Translations under genes and position numbers: made by a program | The notes under the pieces: model-generated | The model's input: the letters and a program-made list of their open reading frames with translations, nothing else | Databases searched by the model: none | What the model was told of the DNA's origin: nothing | Part shown: piece by piece, positions 1-11,153 of the stretch | Layout of the letters: each line of letters opens with the position of its first letter | Numbering within the stretch: the first letter of the stretch is position 1 | Assembly: GCA_014529385.2 (NCBI GenBank) | Contig: CM043953.1 | Coordinates: forward strand, 114,919,549 to 114,983,548 | Length of the DNA stretch: 64,000 nucleotides | Reading direction: 5' to 3' | Source: Adiantum capillus-veneris | Lineage: Eukaryota > Streptophyta > Polypodiopsida > Polypodiales > Pteridaceae

Positions 1-1000
1 AATTTTAGAGAGTTTATTTAACGTAAATTAACATAGAACTAACAAAACTTCAACCAAAATAAGCTAAACTAAGCTTAACAAAACTTTAATCAAAATAAGC
101 TAAACTAAGCTTAACAAAACACCACATAACCAAACTCAATGTAAAGCTAATTTAACTAACCTAAACTAACCTAACCTAACATAGAACTAACTTAACCTAG
201 AGCCAGCCTAAAGCTAGCCTACTAACCTAGAGCTAACCTAAACTTAGCCTAACCTAACCTAAATCTTAGAGCTAGCTTAACCTAGAGTTAACCTAAAGTT
301 AGCTTAACTTAGAGCTAACCTAAAGCTAGCTTAACCTAAAGCTAGCTTAACCTAAAGCCAACTTAAAGCTAGCTTAACCTAAATCTAACCTAACCTAGAG
401 CCAACCTAAAGCTAACCTAACCTATCCCTGAACCTAAAGCTAGCTTAACTTAACCTAAATCTTAGAACTAGCATAAACTAACCTAACCTAAAGCTTAAAG
501 CTAGCTTAACCTAGAGCTAACCTAAAGCTAACCTAACCTAAACCTAACATAGAAATAACTTAAACTAACCTAACCTAGCATAGAACTAACCTAACCTAAA
601 GCTTGCTTAACTTAACCTAAAGCTTAAAGCTAGCTTAACCTAGAGCTAACCTAAAGCTAAACTAACCTAAAGCTAAACTAACCTAAAGCTAGCCTAACCT
701 AGAGCCAACTTAAAGCTAGCCTAACCTAGAGCTAACTTAAAGGTAGCCTAACCTAACCTAAAGCTTAAAACTAGCATAAACTAACCTAACCTAAAGCTTA
801 GAGCTAACATAAAGCTAGCATAACCTAGAGCTAACCTAGCCTAATCTAAACTAAAGCTTAGAACTAGCATAAACTAACCTAACCTAAAGCTGAGAACTAA
901 CATAAACTAACCTAACCTAAAGCTAGCCTAACCTAACCTAAAGTTTAGAGCTAGCCTAACCTAGAGCTAACCTAACCTAAAGCTAGCTTAACTTAAATAC
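1..1000. repeat. Degenerate telomere-like repeat array
   Basis: The stretch is built almost entirely of short irregular units such as CTAACCTAAAG, CTAGCTTAACC and TAGAGCTAACC, all in the same CCTAA orientation. Unit length varies, so it is not a clean satellite. It runs into CCCTAAA-type repeats on its right, which suggests that it derives from telomeric or subtelomeric repeat by drift. No ORF of note lies in it. Confidence 0.8.
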
Positions 1001-1275
1001 TAAGTCCTAAACCCTATCCTAAATCCTAAACCCTAAACCTTAAACCTTAAACCCTAAATCCTAAAACCGTAAATTATAAACCCTAAATCCTAAATCTTTA
1101 TCCCTAAACCCCAAATCCTAAATCCTAAATCCTAAATCCTAAACACTATCTTTAATCCTAAAGCCTAAACCCTAAATCCTAAATAATCATAAATCTTATT
1201 CCCTAAACCCTAAATCCTAAATCTATCCCTGAACCTTTTCCTTTGTCCCTGAATCGTAAATCTTAAACCCTAAAC
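1001..1275. repeat. Interstitial telomeric CCCTAAA-type repeats
   Basis: Repeated CCCTAAA, CCTAAAT and CCTAAAC units match the Arabidopsis-type plant telomere repeat in degenerate form. The C-rich strand reads 5' to 3' on the plus strand, as at a left chromosome end. The array is imperfect, so it is either a subtelomeric edge or an old interstitial telomeric block. After about 1275 it fades through further CTAAACTAAG units into unique sequence at about 1360. Confidence 0.8.
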
Positions 1276-1500
1276 TTGGAACTAACTTAAACTAAAGCTA
1301 ACATAAACTTAGAACTAATCTAAATTAAGCTAACCTAAACTAAGCTAACCTAAACTAAGTTGAATCCTTTGAACCTTTGCAAAATGTTTGATTGTTTTTT
1401 AATTGTAGATTGATGGAAAAAATGCTTTCTAGAAACCACCACATGTCTACAGACTGTAGGCGGACTGTAGGCGGGTTCGTTCATATGTCACTTTTCTTGC

Positions 1501-3560
1501 ATGGAGTACGAACAAATTCATGCATGCATCAATGATTGCATACTCTATCGCAACGAACACGCGCCTGCAACATCCTGCCCCATTTGTGCAGTTCCTCACT
1601 ACAACTCAATCATCTCTGGGGCTCAATTGCCTCGTAAGGTGTTGAGACATTTTTCACTTGTTCCTCGTATTCAGCACATGTTCAAGAGCAAGACTATGGT
1701 GGACTTCCTCACATGGAATGCCAACCACCATTGAGAGGATGGAATGATGCATGTCCCTGCAGATTCACCTACATGGAAACATATAGAGATGCGGTGGCCA
1801 AAGTTTGGGTTGGAGCCTCAACACTTGAGGCTTGGATTGTCTAGGGATGGTGTCAATCCCTTTGGCACCAAGTCTACATCGTGGAGTACTTGGCCAATGG
1901 TGATCGTCAACTACAACATTCCACCTTGGGAGACAACCAAGAAAGGTAATGTTCTCCTCTCTTTGCTTGTGCCAGCAAAGTACAAAATGGAAAATATTGA
2001 TGTCTACCTTGAGTCCCTCATCGAGGAGTTGGAGGAATTATAAAAGGGTATCTCTATTTTGGATGTGTCACTTCCATCAATGAGGAGAGCGACCCGTGTG
2101 AAGGGTATTCTTATGTGGACCATGCATGACTATCCTGAATTCGGAGATATTTTTGGTGCGTTTTATTCCCTTCTTTCACTCTTTCTTTCTAATTTAGCTT
2201 TACCCATTTTTTTTGAAGTTATGGATGTATGCAGAATTGTTGATGTCGGACCACAATGCTTGCCCCACATGTGGGCAATCATTAGTGTCGGAATGGCTAG
2301 ATTCCTTGCAAAAGGTAATCTATCCCTACCACCATCATTTCTTGCCTCCGAGTCACAGCAAATACAAAGCTCCTACAAATGGAAAGGTACCTCTAAACCT
2401 AACAATGATATATTGGGCTCGCATTTGGGAAGAGCACTATAGTAGAGATCCACCTCCTACCATGCTATCAAAGGGTATGTCAAGATACTCCATATTTTTG
2501 AGACTTCCGTATTGAAGGACTTAAAAATTCAACACTTTTTGGATCCCATGCACATATTCAAGAATGTTGCACACACTCTTTGGAACCACATCACGGGCAA
2601 GAAGAACTCTTTGGGGGCAAGGGAAGATTTAAGAGCCCTAAAACAACTTTCCCCATGGGCCACTCCACGTCAAGGCCCCAACAAAAAGGTGGTGCTCCCT
2701 AAAGCTCCATGGATCTAAAAAAGAGTGAGCTTGTTCAAGTGAAGAATTGCATTGCTTCTATTCAAACACCAACATAGTACATGAGATCATTAAAGGGAGC
2801 TTTTACAAAGGCAAGAAAGGTGGGAGCGTTCAATTGAATGGTCTAAAGTTTCACAATTGGCACAAGATGTTGCAGGTAATGCTTTCTATTTATGTTTTTC
2901 TTCCACGCATTAATTAGATCTAGAATTTTTTACTTAACCATCTTAAACATATTTCTCATTTTCTTTGACATTGTAGTTTATTTTGCCCGTGAGTATAAGT
3001 GGTTGTGGAGACAAGAAAGTGAGGGAAGCTATCTTCAAACTCGGCAAGTTAGTAAGGTAAACTATGCTTCATAGATTCACTAAACTATTTTATATAGAAT
3101 TAATCTTAGCTTCAACATGTACTTATTGAGCTCTTGTGTGGTATTTTGTAGATTTGTAAGCTCAAAGGAGATAGAGATTGATGCCAACCCTGCTGCTCAA
3201 ATGCTTGCCATGGAAAGAGTGTGTGCCATCGAGGATGCATTTCCTTGTTCTGTGCTTGTTAGTCAAGTACATATCTTGATTCATGTGGTCAAAGAGATTG
3301 CCATTTGTGGAGTGGTATATGCACGATGGATGTTTTTACTTGAGAGATTTTTGAAAAGTCTCAAAGATTTTGTGCAACTACGTGCACAGCCAAAGGCATG
3401 CATGGCCTAGGGATGGATCATGCATATTTCAGAGTACTTGGCTTCTTTTGATCCCTCTATGCCTTGGATATGGTTAGCAGATGAAGAGGATGCAAGAATG
3501 ACTTCTCACTTGCCAACTGGAAAGGGCAGGCACATCATCATGGACATGGAGCTGCATTGA
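1501..3560 (+). pseudogene. CACTA (En/Spm) TNP2-like transposase relic
   Basis: Successive plus-strand ORF pieces follow the order of a TNP2 / Transposase_21 protein. First comes YEQIHACINDCILYR with a CPIC pair (about 1505-1590). Then MMHVPADSPTWK, LGLSRDGVNPFG, STWPMVIVNYN and LPPW-like PPWE (1744-2040), LMWTMHDYPEFG (2110-2150), a CPTCG pair (2255) and FLDPMHIFKNV (2530-2565). Two short GT-AG introns, 2876-2976 and 3057-3151, separate FILPVSISG from a DUF4218-like C-terminal part (HILIHVVKEIAICG, then LERFLKSLKDFV, to about 3410). Stops and frame changes between pieces show decay. The family cuts and pastes CACTA elements. No terminal inverted repeats were identified. The right edge is uncertain. 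Confidence 0.85.
2876..2976 (+). other. Putative intron in the TNP2-like relic
   Basis: A GTAATG donor follows LKFHNWHKMLQ-coding sequence, and a T-rich tract ends in TTGTAG directly before FILPVSISGCGD-coding sequence. Joining the flanks keeps the TNP2-like order. A second probable intron of the same size class is 3057-3151 (GTAAAC to TTTGTAG). Splicing is inferred from sequence alone. Confidence 0.6.
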
Positions 3561-3945
3561 GTGGTCAACAACTTTTGCATCCTTAACGCAAAGATTAGAG
3601 GCAAATCACATAAAGTCCATGTGTCATTTTCTATGACTGCATCATATTTTGATTGTAAGCTTGACATAGCCAAAGCATAACAATTTGATGCATAAGATGC
3701 ATGGCGAGAGCGTGAACGAGTACGACTAGACAAAGGTGCATCCAATTTATTGTCACGCAATGTATGCACCAGCCATTTTGGCATATCTCTAGCCTGCTCA
3801 TTTCAACCCTTTCATTATCAAGATCATCATGTACATCTACACCAATAATAGGCTGATCTATAATATTTTTAGAATCCCCCATAGGTTGTACATTTGCCTC
3901 ATTGGAATTTACATTCGTACTTCCACTACTAAAAAGACGCAACAA
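3506..3945 (-). pseudogene. Ty1/copia polyprotein fragment
   Basis: On the minus strand the frame reads MPKWLVHTLRDNKLDAP, then SSRTRSRSRHASYASNCYA, then QSKYDAVIENDTWTLCDLP. This is the linker just before, and the very start of, a copia reverse transcriptase (the W-x-AM-x-x-E-Y-DAI-x-x-N-x-TW-x-L region). The rest of RT is absent. A second frame continues upstream to about 3945, so the piece is frameshifted and truncated at both ends. It is wedged between the CACTA and piggyBac relics and overlaps the uncertain end of the former. Confidence 0.6.
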
Positions 3946-4500
3946 ATGTCATAAATGTTCTATGAGCTAACATTATTATCTCTAGTACATGATAGCAAGG
4001 ACATGATATCTCTAGTACATGATAGCAAGGACTGAACAACAACAAAAGATTGTGCCAAATATCATATGAAACCATAATACCTGCCATAAGACCACAAACA
4101 CAAAAACATACCTTCAGCAAAGGGTAAAATCAGCAGCAAAGGGAAAAACCTAGCATCATCAAAGGGAAAAGCAGCCAGCTAGAAGGACCAGCAAAAGGGA
4201 CCACCCATCAACAAACAAAAACCAAAAAAACCTGCAGCCATCCGTCACCAGCAAAAAAACTAGTCAACCAGCAAAAAGACCCAGCCACCATCTATCACCA
4301 GCAAAAAACCAGCAGCCATTTGTCACCAGCAAAAAACCAATCAACCAACAAAAAGAACCAGCCATCGGGCAGAATCTATCAGTCAATTCTTGCATTTCTT
4401 GCAAAAACATAAGCTAGATAGTATGAGACACTAGGCCTAAAGCCATGCAAGTATGACAACAGTCACTAGACCATGAAGAATGTTGAAAGACTTACATAAG
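3946..4500. repeat. Non-coding stretch with ACCAGCAAAAA-type repeat
   Basis: No convincing gene is visible. From about 4130 to 4380 the motif CACCAGCAAAAA / AACCAGCAGCCA recurs irregularly many times. A short direct duplication, CTAGTACATGATAGCAAGGA, occurs at about 3973-4031. It looks like a degenerate minisatellite inside transposon debris. Confidence 0.5.
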
Positions 4501-4511
4501 ATGGATTCTTG

Positions 4512-5900
4512 TCATCTAATGACTCTCAAGCAACCATCAAAAATAAAATCAACAACCACCCTTGCATGGTAGTCCGTGAAGCATGGATCAGCACACATTA
4601 CCTTCTTACACTTACCACATCCCCAAATAGTGTGGGACAATTTCAAGACCTCCATGTCTTTGTGCTCAGACAAAAGCTTCTTTTGTTTTGCTGAGCATAC
4701 CACACAATACCTACTTGTTGTATCATGCAAAAAAACGAGAAAATGGTCATTGTATGCATCCTCTATCACTGGATGCTTACAAACATATGGCCTAAAAGCA
4801 TTATTTACCAACTGCTCATGCATATGTAGCATAAACTCAAACCTGAACACATCTCTCTTGCCAGAGGTCTTTCCAAATGATCCAGCAATTTGTGAAGACA
4901 AAATCCATGAGACCCCAAAAACCTGCATGCCACCACTTAAAACCATGCATTGTACATTGCAAGCTATAACCACTCCCAAGAACCATACTATCAAATCTAT
5001 CACAGCCAGCCCTACATGCATTGTATTTCACCACAACATCAAGGCATGAAACCTCCCTCCTCTTTCCATCACTCATCAAGTGCTATACCTCACCTTTATG
5101 CATTCCATGAAAATTAGAAGCAAACAAAATCTCTTTCTTGTCCATCCATCTACAAGCAAGGACACCTCGCTTCTTGCAATATGCAAACCGGCAAGCACCG
5201 CGTGCTTGCTTACCCAAATGTAGCATCTTTGCATGCGGAAAATACTTTCTATTTGCCTCAAAAGTACCTGTACCACCTTGGACCTCACGAAGAAAGTGCT
5301 CAAGAAGCTTAACGGAGGTAAAAAACCTATCAAAAAAAACATGATGACCCTTCCTTGGAAGGGCTTATATGAAAAGACAATTCCAAGCATGGCGATGCAT
5401 GATTATACCCCGTTGATGAATCACATAGGTTCCATACCTGTATGCCAAACTTATGCGGTTTCTTTGGGTTGTAAAACCTACATGGATTCAATTTGCATTT
5501 AGAGGGAATAATGCACGCATCAATAGTGACACACTTGCCTACATTATAATGCTTTTGAAAAGGGTGATTTAGCCACTCCTCCAACTCAATCAATTGCCAC
5601 AACTTGTGCTCTTTACATCCACGAGGTGGCCTGCATTGTCATGTAAGTGCAGGAACCCTTTAATTTTCTAAAATGTGGTTTGGCTCATTTTCTCACCAAA
5701 GTTAGGAAACAAGAGTGAGCCTACCATGTCATCCTTCCAATAGTGTTTCTTGGAAGGCATGCAGTGAAGTGCCATGCCCAATCCCATGCCCATGAAATGC
5801 AAAAAAGAGTGATGATCAATAGAAATCCACCTACACATTGGTCAATCTATCTTATCCAACTTGAATTTCTAGAATTAATTTGCTAAACTTTGCCAATTAA
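4512..5900 (-). pseudogene. piggyBac-like (DDE_Tnp_1_7) transposase relic
   Basis: Minus-strand pieces follow the order of a piggyBac transposase. N-terminal part: KKHYWKDDMVGSLLFP and a FLHLHDN motif (about 5650-5760). Next comes the segment that usually starts with catalytic Asp, here reading TIDACIIPSKCKLNP, followed by KPHKFGIQVWNLCDSSTGY (about 5440-5545). Then VFFDRFFTSVKLLEHFL, the D-x-FFTS segment (about 5290-5340), and CRWMDKKEILFASNFHG (about 5095-5155). The C-terminal Cys-rich zinc domain (about 4570-4720) shows the spacing CVVC, CGKC, C, C, H. Frame changes near 5085, 5340 and 5600 break the protein. No TTAA-flanked terminal repeats were located. The enzyme would excise and insert at TTAA. 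Confidence 0.78.
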
Positions 5901-5929
5901 AAGGACATAAAACTATCCGGTTACCAACC

Positions 5930-6500
5930 TAGTGTTAAAGTATTTTCAACCTTTTGCAAGCTCTTGTAAGCACGTACAACCTCTTGAAAGCACTTCAAAG
6001 CACTAGCAAGCACTTGTAGGTGCTTGCAAGTGTTGTATCTATCCACTTGCAACACTTTGAATGGCACTTGGAAGCCTTTTGAAGCACTTTCAAGCTTTTT
6101 CAAGCACATGTAAGCTTCTAAAAGCACTTCAAAGCACATTTAAGCACTTGAAAACAATTGAAAACTCTTCAAATTTACTCAAAGAACTTCAGAGCACTTT
6201 TAAGCACTTCAAAAAACTTCAAAGCAATTTTAATCACTTTTTATCACTTTTAAACATTATAGAGCACCTTTAAGCTATTTTAAGCTCTTCAAAGCACTTT
6301 CGACAACTTTTAAGCACTTTAAAGTGCTTTTAGGAATTGAAAAGCACTTTTAAGCTCTTATAAGCACTTGCAGGCATTTACATGCACTTGCAAATGGTTT
6401 AAAGTGCTTAAAAGTTAAGCACTTTTTAGCATTGTAATATATTTTAGAGCACCTTTAAGCATTTGCAAGTACTTTAGAGTGCTTCAAAGTGGTCTTAAGT
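5930..6500. repeat. Degenerate AAGCACTT short-unit repeat
   Basis: AAGCACTT, its variants (AAGCACTTTTAAGC, CTTCAAAGCAC) and its near complement AAGTGCTT recur dozens of times at irregular 10-14 base spacing. Both orientations appear, because AAGCACTT and AAGTGCTT are nearly reverse complements. ORFs across it are low-complexity by-products. Confidence 0.75.
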
Positions 6501-6539
6501 GCATAGAATTTTTAATTTGCGTATGACTTTAGTACCTAC

Positions 6540-7493
6540 ATGGCAGACACCTCCTCCTTCATCCTAGCAGCATCATTGAATCAAGAATTGATGGAGAGCA
6601 CCCTTGTCAACAATCCAATGTCAGCCTCCTTTTTGGTAATAAGAGCTACATTTTTGGTAGGACATGCTTTTAATCTGTGCAAGTCTACTCTGAGGCTCTC
6701 CACCTTTCCAAGAATTGGTGTACAAGCTGCAAAGCTACCTTCATTGTGCAACCATAAATCACACGTTTTAGCTAGGATAGACTTTACTGAGGTGACCTTC
6801 TCTTTAGCTTTTTGAGCCTGCTGCTCTAGGTCATGTGCAAGTTGATCTACCCATTCTTTACACAAGGGTTGAGATGCAGTTTAAGTACCTTGTAAAGGGA
6901 GATTGGACACTGTAGGGTTGTAGGAGCCCATTTGAAATTCTATGTGTCCTCCTAAAGTCTTTCTGTCCACAACAAAACCTTTGGGTCCTCCAGCTGAGAT
7001 GCGCACGTCTTAATTGGACATGAACTTCATTAGTTTCCTATTCAGCCCTCCTTTTTGATACTTCACACTCTTCAAAGCCCTACCCCCAACCAATGCCCAT
7101 GCAATCTTATGGCTATTAGGATCTGCTTTGGTCTCTGCACAGTCTCATATGCAAACCTCTTGCAAACTTGGTCATGATTTTGGTATTGGAGGGGACAGAC
7201 TGGTAGACCTTCTGATAGAGAAGCCAACAATCATCATAGAGGTGGTCATGCAACATGTGCAAGAAGAGCTTGGTCTTCTTTTTGTATGGCACCTTGAAGA
7301 CTATGACCCACTTAGCAGCAGGTGGCAAGTCCTCGTTAGTGAGGCTCTTGGACAGCTTGCTCTCCATGCTCACCCCATATTCTTCATGCAACTCTAGTGC
7401 TAAGTGGAAAACTCTAGATAATGTTGGATACTCCAACGATGTTGCAAACAAAGAGAGAGAAAAAAATGGATTGTTGCCAATGCTAAAACACAT
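6540..7493 (-). pseudogene. Unrecognised decayed coding stretch
   Basis: Two minus-strand ORFs with protein-like composition lie close together. The 125-residue one (7493-7116) contains FHLALELHEEYGVSMESKLS and AAKWVIVFKVPYKKKTKLF. In another frame, KIAWALVGGRALKSVKYQ follows (about 7100-7040). The 94-residue ORF (6865-6581) is Lys/Glu/Gln-rich and helical (QLAHDLEQQAQKAKEKV). They may be parts of one broken gene. I do not recognise the family. It could be an accessory protein of a transposon or a host gene fragment. Confidence 0.35.
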
Positions 7494-7611
7494 GCATCAT
7501 TGCCATGAACAAATGCATGTATATACACAATCAATAGTGCAATCTAAAACTCACCTTTTTGAGAAAAAAAATTAGTTGATATGACACAAAGACTGAGGAA
7601 AGTTTCAACAA

Positions 7612-7825
7612 GGGTGCTTGTTGCAGGGGTCTGCTGTGTCGACTCTGCGTCATGGTCTAAGTTTTTGTGCATCTTGGAGGAAGTGGTTCTCTTGGGGGTG
7701 GGAGTTTTATCAAGGGGTGTTTGTTGCAGGGGTGTTTGTTATAGGGGTTTGCTGTGTCAACTTTGTGCCATGGTTTGGGTTCTTGTGCTTCTTGGAGGGA
7801 GTGGATCTCTTCGGGGAGGGGATTG
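7612..7825 (+). repeat. Imperfect tandem duplication, period about 118 bp
   Basis: The segment starting GGGTGCTTGTTGCAGGGGTC at 7612 is repeated at 7730 as GGGTGTTTGTTATAGGGGTT. Both copies continue through GCTGTGTC-ACT, a CATGGT box and CTTGGAGGAAGTGG / CTTGGAGGGAGTGG. ORFs through it reflect the repeat and are not supported as genes. Confidence 0.65.
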
Positions 7826-7859
7826 GTTGTAGCTCTAGCACTTTTGCGAGGAGGATGCA

Positions 7860-8404
7860 ATAGTTGAAGCACCGTGCATGCCATGCATGTTAAGTCCCTT
7901 GGGTTGTGCCCTTGGCAAGTCCACAACTGCCCATTCTATTTCATGCATGAAAAGCTTGGGCTACCCATGGTAGACTGATTCCACATGCATAGTGCCTCCA
8001 GATAATTAAAAAGTAAGCCTAAGGTCCTGTCGGAGCCAACTCAGGTTTAGAGCTTGAAACATATAATGATCACAAGAGCTGGCTCCTCCTTGGTGCTACC
8101 AACATGCAAGTCTTTACAGCCAAGTCCATGTGATGATGAGCAAATAGGCGATGGTGCATGCAATCATGCACACACTACTTTGTCTCCCCCCTTGGAGAAG
8201 AACATGCATTGCCCTCTTCAAAGATGATGGGCTTGCGGCTGGCACCTACCCTGTGTGAGGTTGATGACATCCTTACTCATGCCCCTCTAATCACACTTGT
8301 CCATCCAAAACAACACTTTTTACCCCTTCTTAAAGTTTGAAGCAAAATCAAGAGTGTCAGGAGACATGCCAGTGTGGGGGTGCTCAAAGGTTCAAGAATG
8401 CCTG
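7860..8404. other. Unassigned DNA left of element A
   Basis: No coding region with recognisable motifs. A C-run (TCTCCCCCCTTGGAG, about 8181) resembles the polypurine tract of a minus-strand LTR element, but no matching LTR was found beside it. The stretch ends exactly where the terminal TG of element A begins. Confidence 0.4.
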
Positions 8405-8663
8405 TGAGGCGGTCCGGGGCGGGCAACAAGAAGAGCAACCTCTAGACACCCTTCAAGGCTCCCGTGCTGCTCAATGGGGCTGGGGCACAACACAACACAA
8501 ACCAAAACAACAAACCCACAGCCAAATCCCAACTACACAAGGGGCACCACCTAGTTTAAGAGCGAACTAGGACGCAAAAGAGGAGAATCGTTAGAGCAAC
8601 CCACAAACAAGCAAGGAATTTACACTAACCCTAACACCAATGGAACACTCTCACACACTAAAA

Positions 8664-8746
<83 letters not shown>

Positions 8747-11125
8747 TAGTGCTCGGGCTGCTTTGAAACGTATCGGCAATGATCAAGCAAACACAACTAT
8801 ATATTTAAGAAAAAGAGAGAAAGGGGGAGGGGGTGCTTGTTGCATTAATACCTTCTTACAAATATGTCATGACAAATCAAAGTGACATTAGTATTTGTTC
8901 AACATAGCTTGCGTAAATTTCACCATAACACATCACAAAAAAAGCCACCACAATCACTGTCTTAAAGCCAGGGGAGTCCTCTTCACCCTGTCGCCCTCTT
9001 ACAGTATGTGGGATTTATGGCTAGATTGATGACAACACCAGAGACAGGCTATCAAGAACTTAACAAAAAACACCAAGACACTTACGCATCATTGTTGTCC
9101 ATTACTTCACGTTGGACGGGAGAGAAAGTATCCAAGCTTAGTCCAAATCCATCCTCCTTGATTCAGCAAATGTTGGGCTTACACTAGTAGGAGAAATGAT
9201 AGATTTCCTACTCTCAATTGAATGATCACTCTCTCTCTTACAATGGCATAGAGTTCCCTTGCTAATCTCCTATTACAACACATGCACATGCATAAGACAA
9301 TGAGCTTCCACTCAAGAGCTCCTTCTAGAGAGGTTGAGCTTAGCTTCTCAAGCTATAGCATAGTGCTCTTGCTTATGGCTCCCCCCTTTGTGCTAGCTAC
9401 ACCCTCCTTTTGTAGCAATTTTGAAGGCTAGGGTTACTCCTCTAACCATGGTTGGGTTAGATTTTCAGCAATTTATCTAATTTCTTTTGCTTGGAATTAT
9501 CAAGAAGTTGGTGGGGAAAGAGAGAGGAGAGAAATGGAGGTGATAGGACTTTTCATAGTGGGTTAGTGTTAGTAGAGTTAGTATTAATTTACAAATGGAA
9601 TTGGATATTTACAATGGGAGTATCCATGTAGGATAAAAATAAGGAAGAAAAACTCTTAAGAGGTAAGAAAAGGTGGATTTCTTACAAGGTTGATGCTCCA
9701 AGTGTCTTGAGTAGGGCCGATTTTGACGCTTGTTGACGGTCCACTAGCTTTGACGGTACATTTTTTCTCCACTCTTGACCTTCCTTGAGAGACAAGGTAA
9801 TTGAAGCTGAGTAATCAACCACCATGATGCTGTCTTTCAAGAGAAGAGGCTGAATTTTGTGGTTTTTTTGATACATATGGGTAATTTGGAGGAGGAAAAA
9901 TGAGACTAGGTGGTCAATTTTGGAATGGAATTGTGTGTGGGAGGTATGAGTTCACCATGGTTTCTCTTATTCTTCAAGGTTGAGGAGAAGGTGAGTAGTG
10001 TGCAGAGAGGAGTGGTGAGAGAGGTGGGGATGATGAGTGGAGAAGTGTGTGTGAAAGAGGAAAATGATAAAGTGGAAGAGAGAGTGTGGCTGCATAGCAT
10101 GGGAAAACTGGGGTCCACTAATAAAATCATAGCTCACAGCTCGTAGCTCAAAAAAATATGAAAAAATTTGAGGCAAAAGTTCAACCCACGAGCTACAACT
10201 TTTGTTTGTATCACCTTTTCAAATTTGGAGAGCAAGTGAACTTTAAAAATTCAGCAAAACCGACCGTTTTTTTCCACTGCACAAGGTCTTTGTGGGGTCC
10301 TTCTTTGGATGATTCTTTTGAATACCTCCAAGAGTGAGCCCTCCATAGTGCATGTATGCATGCCACCTACCCTTGACCTTATTTGGTAGGTCTATAATTG
10401 AAGATATTGTTGAGATTAGGATATAAGTGAATAGTACAACTAAGAAAATCAAATATTGAGGGGTCTAAAAAATATGTACATGTCAAATATAAATAATATA
10501 AGTGGAAAAAATATAAAGGGGTCAAAAGAAATCTCTCTCATTATGAGGCTACCATAAAAAGATAAATATTTTTGGTGTTCTAATTTTTTAGAAAAAAACA
10601 AAATAGATGTAGGAAGGGAAAAATCAAAATAGTGAAAAAATATACACATAAATAAAACTAGTTTTTTTGGATGTTGTTGGGGTGGAGTTACACCAAATAT
10701 AAGAGAAGCTTACATGAAAATATTTCTATATGGAATAAAGAGTATGAAAAATGGTAAGAAAAAATTGTGGTAATGGTGAGGCAATGTACAGAGCATAAAT
10801 AACACACACCTAGGTAGAAATATTTAAATAAATACCAAAATAATTATGAAAAAATCTTTTATTTAGGCCCTATATATAAAGAAATATTTACATACGCATG
10901 GGCCATAATATACTTATATTTATTTATTTATTTATTTATTTTTTTGGCTCAACTAGCCCAATGACTAGCTAATTGAGGGTTTTTTAAGAAGATATGGGAA
11001 AAGTCCCGTGACTCACGCACGCCTGTGTACAGTGAAATGGTAGGGATAGCCACAGTGTTTGGGTGATTTTGGTAGGGTGAGGTAACTCACTGTGGTAATT
11101 ACAAAGAGCCGAAAAACAGCTATCA
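8405..11125 (-). repeat. Element A 3' LTR
   Basis: This is the left copy of the 2.7 kb LTR, running TGAGGCGG to AGCTATCA on the plus strand. It carries a long (GA)n tract at 8667-8746. It also keeps a segment of roughly 500 bp (about 10457-10960) that is missing from the right LTR, and this explains most of the length difference. By eye it is otherwise nearly identical to the right copy. Confidence 0.93.
8667..8746. repeat. (GA)n microsatellite within LTR A
   Basis: About 80 bases of nearly uninterrupted GA. The other LTR of the same element has the same tract shortened to about 45 bases (16483-16528), so it expands or contracts after insertion. Confidence 0.98.
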
Positions 11126-11146
11126 TTAGCCCTCCCCCTGGATGAT
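11126..11146 (-). other. Element A polypurine tract
   Basis: Immediately inside the 3' LTR, the element-sense strand reads CATCCAGGGGGAGGGCTAA before TGATAGC. A purine-rich run in this place primes plus-strand DNA synthesis in LTR elements. A 14-base copy of it lies inside pol at 12960-12973. Confidence 0.85.
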
Positions 11147-11153
11147 GGTATAT

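Noticed and set aside
1501-3410. A functional plus-strand host gene
   Set aside because: The pieces match TNP2 and DUF4218 order and are broken by stops, so this is a transposon relic.
4130-4380. Possible CRISPR-like spaced repeat
   Set aside because: Units are irregular, low-complexity CACCAGCAAAAA words without constant repeat or unique spacers, and the DNA is eukaryotic.
8640-8885. ORF encoding a long Arg-Glu repeat
   Set aside because: It is translation of the (GA)n microsatellite in LTR A. The same holds for ORFs over CT/GA tracts at 20021, 38360, 61638, 61669, 62014 and 62096.
9906-10176. ORFs within LTR A, repeated at 17691-17961
   Set aside because: They recur only because the LTR is duplicated, they overlap on both strands, and they have no motif.
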